Source of the DNA: DASZZV01 sp035544835
GTDB taxonomy: Bacteria; Acidobacteriota; Thermoanaerobaculia; Gp7-AA8
Length of the DNA stretch: 56,435 nt
Assembly (NCBI GenBank): GCA_035544835.1
Contig: DASZZV010000299.1
Span: 1-56,435, forward strand
Direction of reading: 5' to 3'
Shown piece after piece: positions 1-6,926 of the stretch. The stretch's first letter is position 1. Each line of letters opens with the position of its first letter. The position numbers were made by a program, and so were the translations under genes. The notes under the pieces are model-generated. The model was given only the letters and a program-made list of their open reading frames with translations, was not told where the DNA came from and ran no database searches.

Positions 1-103
1 CATCCTTTTTCGGATGTCTGCGAATCGCGATGAAGGCACCGGCGGCGACGATGAGAATGACGATTGGAATGATGATTTTCTTGCGGGACTTCGCTGGTTC
101 CAT
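1..103 (-). CDS. Membrane-anchored protein, N-terminal fragment
   Basis: Only the first 34 codons lie in the window; the gene continues past the left edge. The start ATG is at 101-103 with a GGGAG ribosome binding site just upstream. The visible N-terminus is a short basic stretch (EPAKSRKK) followed by about 19 hydrophobic residues (IIIPIVILIVAAGAFIAI) and a basic RRHPKK segment, so it is a signal anchor or single membrane helix. This layout is common in periplasmic adaptor (HlyD/AcrA-type) subunits, but no domain is visible, so that is only a guess. It follows the duplicated membrane protein at 160-1368 on the same strand and may be the last visible gene of the OmpA/ABC cluster. Confidence 0.6.
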   Translation of the reverse strand, partial: MEPAKSRKKIIIPIVILIVAAGAFIAIRRHPKKD

Positions 104-159
104 CTCACTCCCTACGACCGAGTCGCATTTTCGTTGAAAGGGGATTTTGTTGTCCGGCA

Positions 160-1368
160 CTACGACAGGTTGTCTTGACCAGGAGCGTCGATTTCATCCG
201 GCGGCGGACCATGGATGACACTCGTGTCTGCCCCGAGCAACTTGCGTGCGAGCGGCCGTATGGCAAACCCCAGCACGCTGCCGGCCGGCTGGCCCTGGTC
301 GATCCGGCGCAGTCTCGATATCTGTTCGGCCAGCAGGGCTCCTGCCACGAGGCCCGACAAGATGCGCCGGAACGTGAATGCTCCCATCGAAATTGAGAAG
401 AACGCCGAAGCCATTCCGGTCACGGCCGCTGCCATCAGCCAGTAGACCGTGGTTCGTCCCCAGGCGATGTAGTCAAACACAAATAGTTCGGCCAGCAGCT
501 TCTGTTCGGGGGGCGACAGGAGTGCCAGGAATGGCTCGCGCGAATGGTAGAGATCGAGCAGTTGTTGCGCAGGAGTGATCGGCAGGGGGCTCGTCGACGT
601 GAGTCGCTGACCCTGGCGTAGTTTGTAGCGGCGGTCGCGAGCGGTCAAAATGTCGAGATCGGCCGCGAGTTGCGGAGAGATTTCACGATTCGGTAGCACA
701 GGGTCTGCAGGCGGCGCTCCCCGCAGGTGGCGGACGCCTCTGACAATCCAGTAAATCGCCACGCCGAAAAGCGATCCAATGGGTTGGCCATCCAGAGAGC
801 GTCTCAACCGCACGACACTTTCGAAGAAAAGAAAAAGGCCGGTGAATACAACCGTGATCGGAAGCGATCCGGAAAGACCTTTAAGACCGGGGATGGGAAT
901 CCGCGCCGCGCAGTAAGCTCCGAACAGGAAAGCGGGGATGGTCGAGATCATGGTCATGCGGACGGCGGGAAGGCCGTACTCCGACTCGATCTCGTTTTGA
1001 GCTGAGGCGGGAAGGTGTCCGTACACGACTCCGAGAAGGCCGATGCTGGTCGCTTTCCTGCTGTTCAGCAAGGTCTTCTGATGCGCGTCGAGTCGTTGTG
1101 CTTCGCTGGCTTCGTCGTAATGCTCGACGACGCGGATGACATTGATGTCCTTCCAGGGCTCGAGGACATAGCGGACACGGCCCGATGGAGTGCTCACCAC
1201 ATCCACGACTTCAAAATGCGCGTCTTCGCTTTGCACTGCGGTACCGGGAAACTCGGCCGACGTACCGCTCTTTGGCTTGCGGGGCAGCCATCCCTTGTCG
1301 TAAGGAGAAACAAGGATGATCTCGCCCGGGCGACGAGTCTGAAGGCGATCGGATCCGTAGGCCTTCAT
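160..1368 (-). CDS. Hypothetical membrane protein with internal duplication
   Basis: About 402 residues, not recognised as a known family. The N-terminal third is soluble. Two membrane regions follow, near residues 135-190 and 305-355. Each ends in a related motif: RLRRSLDGQPIGSLFGVAIY in the first and RLRRIDQGQPAGSVLGFAIR in the second. The protein therefore looks like two diverged copies of a hydrophobic hairpin plus an amphipathic tail. I start it at the ATG at 1366-1368; a GTG directly before it is equally possible, and neither has a strong ribosome binding site. It lies in the same orientation as the ABC/OmpA genes upstream but is separated from them by a repeat-filled gap, so operon membership is inferred. 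Confidence 0.72.
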   Translation of the reverse strand: MKAYGSDRLQTRRPGEIILVSPYDKGWLPRKPKSGTSAEFPGTAVQSEDAHFEVVDVVSTPSGRVRYVLEPWKDINVIRVVEHYDEASEAQRLDAHQKTLLNSRKATSIGLLGVVYGHLPASAQNEIESEYGLPAVRMTMISTIPAFLFGAYCAARIPIPGLKGLSGSLPITVVFTGLFLFFESVVRLRRSLDGQPIGSLFGVAIYWIVRGVRHLRGAPPADPVLPNREISPQLAADLDILTARDRRYKLRQGQRLTSTSPLPITPAQQLLDLYHSREPFLALLSPPEQKLLAELFVFDYIAWGRTTVYWLMAAAVTGMASAFFSISMGAFTFRRILSGLVAGALLAEQISRLRRIDQGQPAGSVLGFAIRPLARKLLGADTSVIHGPPPDEIDAPGQDNLS

Positions 1369-1398
1369 CACCGTGAGCCACCGCCGTCAGAGGGACGG

Positions 1399-1426
1399 AA
1401 TTGAAAATTGAAAATTGAAAATTGAA
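1399..1426. repeat. Heptamer repeat AATTGAA x4
   Basis: Four perfect tandem copies of a 7-bp unit. The reverse complement, TTCAATT x3, lies at 1614-1634, so the two tracts face each other across the palindromic element at 1463-1593. Confidence 0.9.
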
Positions 1427-1462
1427 AAAAGAAACGAAGGTCGTCCCGGAACGTGTTCACCC

Positions 1463-1593
1463 GGGTGTCATCCCGAGCCGCAGCGAGGGATCTGGGTGGT
1501 GGCCTTTCCATCCTTGTGCTTGCGAACATTGTTGATCTCCGAGGGCGTCAGGCCTCCGCCCAGATCCCTCGCTCGACGCTCGGGATGACACCC
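1463..1593. repeat. Long palindromic interspersed element, copy A
   Basis: Two arms of about 42 bp are inverted copies of each other. The left arm reads through TCATCCCGAGCCGCAGCG and the right arm carries its complement through CTCGGGATGACACCC. They surround about 46 bp of less conserved sequence. The same element recurs at 14235-14364 and 19839-19978. Confidence 0.85.
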
Positions 1594-1613
1594 AGTCGTG
1601 TGTTCTCGGGTTT

Positions 1614-1634
1614 TTCAATTTTCAATTTTCAATT
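1614..1634. repeat. Heptamer repeat TTCAATT x3
   Basis: Three perfect copies, the inverted partner of the tract at 1399-1426. The stop codon of the gene ending at 1629 lies inside this tract. Confidence 0.88.
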
Positions 1635-2573
1635 CGGTACGCTCGCTCCCGGCGATGGGCCCAAAGCGTTTTCCACCGCCGGTCCGAGCATGTCGACGAA
1701 TCGCTCGGTCTCCTCGACCCGCGTGACGATATTGCCGAGGGACCGGGTGATCTCGCCTGCATCGAGCTGCGGTGTGCTCAGCCGCGCCAGGATCATCTCG
1801 AAGGCGTCGGGAAACGCTTCCAGCTGCGCCGCTGCGCTCAGATCGCGCTTCTCGCATTCGGCCAGCAGTTCTCGCTGTTTCTCCAGAATTCCGATGTGCC
1901 ACTCACGAGCTGAGGCTGTAATCGGCTCTTTCTCGGCGAGTGTCTTGAGCTCCGCGATGTGAACCGAAATTTCCTGGATGCACTCGCCGAATGAAGGGAT
2001 GCGCAGCACGATTGGTGACGGTTTTTTCCCCCGCTGCGGCGGCTGACTTGGCTGTGGGTCGCGCACCCTGCTGTCCCGAAGAAGTCGCAGGTACTGCATC
2101 CGCGCTTTGACGAGTTGTAGATAGCTCGACAGCATGTCGTTGATCTGCTGCAGGATTCCGAGCTCGGTCAGAAACTCGATCTCAGTTCGCTCTCTCGCCA
2201 GCGAGGCCAGCCTGCCCCGAATCTCCACCAGGCGGGGATAGGCTTCCAGCGGGTTGCGGAGCTGACCGGTGGCGATCCAATCGGAAAAGGGGGGCTCACA
2301 GAGCCGGGAATCGATCCTTGAGCGCAACTCTTCGCGATCGTGCTCGGCCTTCTGTTCGAGCGCGGTGCGCTTTTCGTCGAGGACCCGTTGCGAGTACTTT
2401 TTGGACGTCGAGGCCAGCGCGACCCACGTAGCAGAGCCGAGTCCCCAGAGAATCAGCGGAAGGGGATTCCACATCGCCGCGGCCGCGACCAGACCTACCG
2501 CGCCGGTGACGACGTTCGCAGGAGCGGTCGCCGCCATGGCCGCGCTCTTTTTCCATATCTCTTTGGGTGTCAT
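1629..2573 (-). CDS. Hypothetical coiled-coil membrane protein
   Basis: A 314-residue protein of unknown function. Residues about 15-55 form a hydrophobic hairpin (ANVVTGAVGLVAAAAMWNPLPLILWGLGSATWVALA). The rest is charged and helical, rich in E, R, K, L and Q, with a proline-rich break near residue 175 (PQPSQPPQRGKKPSP). It therefore appears anchored in the inner membrane with a large cytoplasmic coiled-coil body. The layout loosely recalls XpaC-type proteins found beside TelA-like genes, but I see no diagnostic motif and do not assign it. It lies downstream of the ABC genes on the same strand, and its stop codon is embedded in a heptamer repeat. Confidence 0.72.
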   Translation of the reverse strand: MTPKEIWKKSAAMAATAPANVVTGAVGLVAAAAMWNPLPLILWGLGSATWVALASTSKKYSQRVLDEKRTALEQKAEHDREELRSRIDSRLCEPPFSDWIATGQLRNPLEAYPRLVEIRGRLASLARERTEIEFLTELGILQQINDMLSSYLQLVKARMQYLRLLRDSRVRDPQPSQPPQRGKKPSPIVLRIPSFGECIQEISVHIAELKTLAEKEPITASAREWHIGILEKQRELLAECEKRDLSAAAQLEAFPDAFEMILARLSTPQLDAGEITRSLGNIVTRVEETERFVDMLGPAVENALGPSPGASVPN

Positions 2574-2586
2574 GGTTGGTGGAGGC

Positions 2587-2649
2587 TTCTAGCTATTAGC
2601 TTCTAGCTATTAGCTTCTAGCTTCTAGCTTTTAGCTGTTAGCTTTTAGC
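2587..2649. repeat. Heptamer repeat TTNTAGC x9
   Basis: Nine tandem 7-bp units, variants of TTCTAGC (TATTAGC, TTTTAGC, TGTTAGC). Its inverted partner lies at 2796-2837. The roughly 145 bp between the two tracts hold no gene that I recognise. Confidence 0.9.
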
Positions 2650-2795
2650 TTCCCCCTACATTTTTTCGTTGCTTTGTTCACGAGAGTGACCGGCAACCAT
2701 CAAGATACGCCCATCAACATTGACTTTGCACTCCTACGGCGACCGCAAGATTTGGCGTCGCGTCGCGCTGAGCCATTGGACCTGCAGTGCGACGA

Positions 2796-2837
2796 GCTAA
2801 AAGCTAGAAGCTAGAGGCTAGAAGCTAGAAGCTAAAA
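2796..2837. repeat. Heptamer repeat GCTAGAA x6
   Basis: Six tandem units (GCTAAAA, GCTAGAA, GCTAGAG and so on), the inverse complement of the tract at 2587-2649. It ends two bases from the stop codon of the ABC ATPase gene. Confidence 0.9.
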
Positions 2838-2839
2838 AC

Positions 2840-3670
2840 CTACAACTCCCGAAATCGATGCCGGATTTCTCCGAGTAATTCGAGGAACTCCGGCCGCGTC
2901 GTGATTCCCTTGTGCCAGGCCAGCCCCCGCTCGATGAGATTGTACGTGGCCTGAATCCGTGCACCGGGAATCACGTTCCCCTTCGCATCGCGATCGCGGC
3001 CGATGAGCCAGATGGTATCGGCGACCTCCAAAGCCGCGGCGATGTCATGCGTGACGATGATAAAGGTGTTCAACTCGTGCGCGCATGCGACCTCGGTGAT
3101 CATTCCCGCCACGCGCTCCACGGCCAGCGGATCGAGACCGGAGAAGGGCTCGTCCATCAGCAGAAAATTTTCGCTGCACATGAACTGCTGCGCGATGGCC
3201 ACCCTCTGCCGCTGCCCGCCCGATAGAACTGCCGGATAGCGATCTCGGTGAGAGTCCAGATCGAAGCGAGCCAGCAATTGATCTGCCTTGGCTCGGGCAG
3301 CACCACGGTCAAGACCGGAGCGTCGTCCTGCGATCTCGAGATTCCCGAGGACCGTTCGATGTGCGAAAAGCGGGTAGTGCTGCGCGACCACGCCGACCAT
3401 TCCCCGCTCGACAGGCCGAGCCTCTTCTCCGATGAGGACCTGGCCGGTAGTCGGGTGTGTGAGGCCGGCCATCACGCGGAAGAGCTGCGTTTTCCCGATC
3501 CCAGATGGACCGAGCAGACCGACCACCTGGCCTGCCGGGCAGTCGGGGCGAACGATGTCGCGGATCTCCAGGTTGACGTCGCGCAGGATGAGGTTCTCGC
3601 CGAGCTTCAGCGATACGTCGCGCACCTTCAGCACCGTCCCGCGTAGCTCGTAAGGGAAAGCGGTGCTCAT
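2840..3670 (-). CDS. ABC transporter ATP-binding protein
   Basis: 276-residue nucleotide-binding subunit that would energise the permease encoded at 3667-4464. Walker A is GPSGIGKT (residues 54-61), the Q-loop is VVAQHYP (Q97), the signature is LSGGQRQR (149-156), Walker B is FLLMDEP (169-175), and the switch histidine is in IIVTHD. The class resembles nitrate/sulfonate/taurine importers (SsuB/TauB type). The start is the ATG at 3668-3670, which overlaps the permease stop as ATGA and indicates translational coupling. A longer open frame upstream is the permease read in the wrong phase. The substrate is unknown; the partner binding protein is probably the OmpA fusion at 4630-6435. Confidence 0.92.
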   Translation of the reverse strand: MSTAFPYELRGTVLKVRDVSLKLGENLILRDVNLEIRDIVRPDCPAGQVVGLLGPSGIGKTQLFRVMAGLTHPTTGQVLIGEEARPVERGMVGVVAQHYPLFAHRTVLGNLEIAGRRSGLDRGAARAKADQLLARFDLDSHRDRYPAVLSGGQRQRVAIAQQFMCSENFLLMDEPFSGLDPLAVERVAGMITEVACAHELNTFIIVTHDIAAALEVADTIWLIGRDRDAKGNVIPGARIQATYNLIERGLAWHKGITTRPEFLELLGEIRHRFREL

Positions 3671-4464
3671 GCGCGTCGCTCCAGGGTCATCTCCGACCAT
3701 GGGCAGAACGCGCTCTTCAGCGTCCCGATGGCGAAATCCTGGAAGAGGCCCAGGAGGAGAATCATGAACTGGATGGCGAACACCTCGGCCAGATGGAAGT
3801 GCTTGTTCTGGTTGAGCAGCATGGCCCCGATGCCGCCCTCGGAGCGCGAGATTCCCTCGACCATGGTCAGCATCATCCAGCCGATGGCGGCGTTCTGACG
3901 GAAGACCTCGAAAGCCTGATCGGCAGTTCCCAGAATCACAACTTCCCAGACCACCTGCCACTCATTCATTCGAAGTGTCCGGGCGTGGTCGAATTTCTCG
4001 CGAGGGATCTCGGCAACCACTGAGGCCATGGACGTGACGAAGAAAACCGTCATGCCGAAGACCAGCAGAGCGATCTTCAGCGGACGTCCGCCGCCCACCA
4101 TGAGCGTAAAGACGAACGTCAATCCGATCAACCCGAGGAAACGACCCTTGGAGATGGCCGTGGCGATCGGGCGAAACAGCGGGATGACGGTGAGGTAGGC
4201 CAGGCCGAGAGAGATGATGACCGTCAACCCAAGCGCCTCGAGGTTCATGGCGAAACTCGTCCACAACTCGTGGGCTAGGCCCTCGGTCATCCAGAGATTC
4301 TGCAGCGCTGCTGCGACCTCGGCGGGGCGCGGAAGCACCTTGAATGGCGAGAGGATCCAGATGGCGAAGGCAATGGCCACCTGCACGGCGATGATCGTCC
4401 GCATCACCGCCGATGAGATGGTCCGGTTCGGCAGGATTGGATCTGCTGTTGATGACAGATTCAT
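3667..4464 (-). CDS. ABC transporter permease
   Basis: 265-residue inner-membrane subunit with about six hydrophobic segments. An EAA-like loop sits at about residues 158-195 (EIPREKFDHARTLRMNEWQV followed by a glycine-containing stretch), the contact site for the ATPase. This places it in the binding-protein-dependent permease family with SsuC/TauC-type members. The ATG at 4462-4464 has a good GGAGGAG ribosome binding site. Its stop overlaps the start of the ATPase gene by four bases. The gene lies 165 bp downstream of the OmpA/binding-protein fusion; that gap holds a nested inverted repeat. Confidence 0.9.
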   Translation of the reverse strand: MNLSSTADPILPNRTISSAVMRTIIAVQVAIAFAIWILSPFKVLPRPAEVAAALQNLWMTEGLAHELWTSFAMNLEALGLTVIISLGLAYLTVIPLFRPIATAISKGRFLGLIGLTFVFTLMVGGGRPLKIALLVFGMTVFFVTSMASVVAEIPREKFDHARTLRMNEWQVVWEVVILGTADQAFEVFRQNAAIGWMMLTMVEGISRSEGGIGAMLLNQNKHFHLAEVFAIQFMILLLGLFQDFAIGTLKSAFCPWSEMTLERRA

Positions 4465-4490
4465 TGATGTTTCTCCTCCCTGCTATGAAA

Positions 4491-4612
4491 AGGGGGGAGG
4501 CGGCATCCTGCCGCCTCTGCTGCCCGTAAAAACAGAAACGCTTCGCGCTTGCGTAAGTCGAACGCCTCGGTTTCAGGGAACTGAAGAGGCGGCAGGATGC
4601 CGCCTCCCCCTG
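4491..4612. repeat. Nested inverted repeat module
   Basis: Two inverted arms, about 4491-4518 and 4586-4612. Each is itself a hairpin (GGCGGCA TCC TGCCGCC), with about 67 bp between them. It could fold as two small hairpins or one long stem. It lies between the OmpA fusion gene and the permease gene, where it could attenuate transcription or stabilise mRNA ends. Confidence 0.82.
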
Positions 4613-4629
4613 AGCCATGCATTTTAGTG

Positions 4630-6435
4630 TTAGCTGTGGGTTGTACCGATTACGATCTCGACGCGCCGATTCTGAGCCCGCCCGTCCGCCGTCGAATTCG
4701 GAGCGATGGGATTTTCCTGGCCATGCGAGAAGACACGGATACGACCCTGAGGGAAGTTGATCGACGACTGCTGCTCGAGCCATTGCTTCACGGCGAAGGC
4801 TCGCTCCTCCGACAGAGACATGTTCGCCTGCACGGTGCCCTGACTGTCGGTGTGTCCGTGGATCTCGACGACGGTGCCGCCGGCCACGAGCAGGTCCTGG
4901 AGCAGCTTATTCAGTTCGGCCTCTGTCCCCGAGGAGAAAGAAGCGCGGCCTGAGTCGAAGTTGATATGCCAGGCCCGGCGACTGACCACGCTCTTGAGCT
5001 GTTCTCCGGCGCTGGCGAAAACAGGCTGTGCCTCTTTCGTCTCCGGCGCGTTCTTCGCGGCGATTGCTTTGATGTAGGAAGTATCCAGCACCTCCTTCAC
5101 CGGCATGTAGCTGGGAACGAGCTCGGGATACTGGTTCACGACGATGTCGCCAAATACCTTGTAGGTGGCGGCAAAGAGATTCGACGATCCCGGGACGAGG
5201 CCGAACAGCAGGAGGTTGTCGGCGAGATTATTCGCCGCAGAGCCACCCAGTTCGACGATCGATCCGGTGCGGTCCTTCTCGGTGGTGCCGTGGTAGTACT
5301 TCTCCCAATAGGCGCCGTCCGACTCGTGATAAACCTTGGCGCTTACCTTCGACGCGAACTCGAGTGCCCGTGCGCTCGACTTCACCTGATCGCCACCCTC
5401 GAGCATCGCCGTGAGCATGCCGGTGACTTCCGGACGATTGGCTTTCATCCACTTGTCGATGCCGATGATGACGTGCGGCATCTGCGACGTGTACTCGCGC
5501 GTCGACACGATGGAGACTAGTCCTCCGCGCTTCTGGGCCACGGTGACGTCGCCCGGCGTCCAGGTAACGACCCCGTTCACGCAGACGTGTTTCGTCTCAC
5601 CGGTCTTCTTACCGTGCGAGACGACCGGTCTTTCTTCACAGTAACCGGCCACATATTTCTCGGCTGCGTCGATGTAGTCGGAGGCAGCCACCCAGTTCAA
5701 GCACTGCGCGTCCCAGGTATGTTCGTCGGGGTTGTTGCAAAGGCTGTTGTCGCCGAGCCATTTCTGGGCGATGTTCCAATCGCCATCACGGAGATAGCCG
5801 GCCACAAGTCCACCGCGTGAGGCGGAGGGATTCTCTTTCCACTGCGCGGGGCCCATGAACTTGTCTTCGCCCCGCGAGTAGCCGAGCGAGCCGACGACCT
5901 TGGCCTGGTACTCAGGACCGAGTCGTTTGAGTGTGTCGTTCAATCCCTTCAGAAAGGTCGCGCTGCCGTCTCCCATGATTCCGACGAAATGAGCGCCCGT
6001 GGTCGGGTTGGGATTGCCCTTGCTGAGATCGGTCGCGAAAGCGACCAGCGCTTCCTGCATCTTCGAGGAGTCATCCTCCCGGACCAGCTTGAGGTTCGCG
6101 CCATTACTGCACATCAGACTTCCCTCGGTCGATTGCGGGCCGCCGTTGGCGAACATCGCTCCCATCTGAGCGTTCCAGGCCCAGACCAGCATCCTGACCT
6201 CGGGCTTATCGCTGCAACCTACGGCCGTGCCGGGAAGGTCGACAGCTTTGGTTGATGACGAGCCGCCTGCCGGCAGGTCGGGAAGATCTGCTCGCAGAGG
6301 GACTCCCGAGGGCTGCACTTTAGCCGAGGGGATCAAGCGATTGAACGTATCGGGCGCGAAGTGCCGGACGCTGAGGAATGCCGCGGCCAGCACGGACGCA
6401 AAAAGGACGAGCTTTGCGAAGGGCGTTAGTTTCAT
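4630..6435 (-). CDS. Substrate-binding-like protein fused to OmpA domain
   Basis: 601 residues with three parts. The N-terminal membrane anchor or signal is LVLFASVLAAAFLSVRHF (about residues 9-26). A central region of about 420 residues resembles periplasmic solute-binding proteins. The C-terminal OmpA-like peptidoglycan-binding domain (about 485-598) carries INFDSGRASF, EIHGHTDSQG, NMSLSEERA and GRAQNRRVEI. The last three motifs hold the Asp and Arg residues that in this family hold diaminopimelate of the cell wall. The ATG at 6433-6435 follows AGGAAG. Its position before permease and ATPase genes suggests a wall-tethered receptor for that transporter, or a cell-envelope device that uses ABC parts. 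The ligand is unknown. Confidence 0.85.
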   Translation of the reverse strand: MKLTPFAKLVLFASVLAAAFLSVRHFAPDTFNRLIPSAKVQPSGVPLRADLPDLPAGGSSSTKAVDLPGTAVGCSDKPEVRMLVWAWNAQMGAMFANGGPQSTEGSLMCSNGANLKLVREDDSSKMQEALVAFATDLSKGNPNPTTGAHFVGIMGDGSATFLKGLNDTLKRLGPEYQAKVVGSLGYSRGEDKFMGPAQWKENPSASRGGLVAGYLRDGDWNIAQKWLGDNSLCNNPDEHTWDAQCLNWVAASDYIDAAEKYVAGYCEERPVVSHGKKTGETKHVCVNGVVTWTPGDVTVAQKRGGLVSIVSTREYTSQMPHVIIGIDKWMKANRPEVTGMLTAMLEGGDQVKSSARALEFASKVSAKVYHESDGAYWEKYYHGTTEKDRTGSIVELGGSAANNLADNLLLFGLVPGSSNLFAATYKVFGDIVVNQYPELVPSYMPVKEVLDTSYIKAIAAKNAPETKEAQPVFASAGEQLKSVVSRRAWHINFDSGRASFSSGTEAELNKLLQDLLVAGGTVVEIHGHTDSQGTVQANMSLSEERAFAVKQWLEQQSSINFPQGRIRVFSHGQENPIAPNSTADGRAQNRRVEIVIGTTHS

Positions 6436-6557
6436 CGGTACTTCCTCCTGGACGATTGCGAAAATAATAATCGTGTTTGGCTTGCTGAGCTAGACTTATC
6501 ATCCTGGAAGGAGTCGATGATCGGGCTTTTGAGCGGGTATTGGAGGCTCGACTCCCT

Positions 6558-6787
6558 CAGCGCGCGAAGGCGCGCGGCAGACCTATAGCACCGGGCGTAA
6601 GCCCGGTGTTAGTGAGAGCGCGCTCTCCAATTCTCAGCCCGCGAAGGCGGGCGACAGCGGTGTGTCCGTGATCTGCCGCCCGCCTTCGCGGGCTCGTAGA
6701 ATTGAAAGCAGTTGTGTTGTTCGGTCTTCCGCGTGACACCGGGCTCACGCCCGGTGCTACAGGTCTACCGCGCGCCTTCGCGCGCTG
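6558..6787. repeat. Large nested palindrome with multiple hairpins
   Basis: The outer arms, about 6558-6610 and 6736-6787, are inverted copies. Each contains two hairpins (GCGCGCGAAGGCGCGC and CACCGGGCGTAAGCCCGGTG types). An inner pair near 6636-6662 and 6672-6695 repeats the same plan with CCCGCGAAGGCGGG. It fills most of the 490-bp divergent gap between the OmpA fusion gene and the peptidase gene. I see no coding frame in this gap. Confidence 0.85.
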
Positions 6788-6850
6788 CATTCTGGTGCGA
6801 ATCAAAGAGAAGCCGTCCGCCTCGCGTCCAGAGCCGCTCTCCGTTTCCTC

Positions 6851-6877
6851 GCGACGAAACCCTGTGAGAAATGCGGG
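6851..6877. repeat. Dispersed 27-bp repeat, copy 1
   Basis: A 27-bp sequence beginning GCGACGAAACCCTGTGAG is identical to positions 16103-16129. Copy 2 is one arm of a hairpin; here only the single arm is present. Confidence 0.85.
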
Positions 6878-6926
6878 CTAGCGGATCGAACACACCGGTA
6901 CAATGCCTCGCTTGTAAGGAGTGTGC

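Noticed and set aside
2587..2837. Possible CRISPR-like array
   Set aside because: The repeats are 7 bp with no spacers and no cas genes are present.
3671..4783. Two long minus-strand frames overlapping the permease (a 5' extension of the ATPase frame and a frame at 3962-4783)
   Set aside because: Both read the permease gene or the nested repeat out of phase, and the permease product has clear membrane helices and family motifs.
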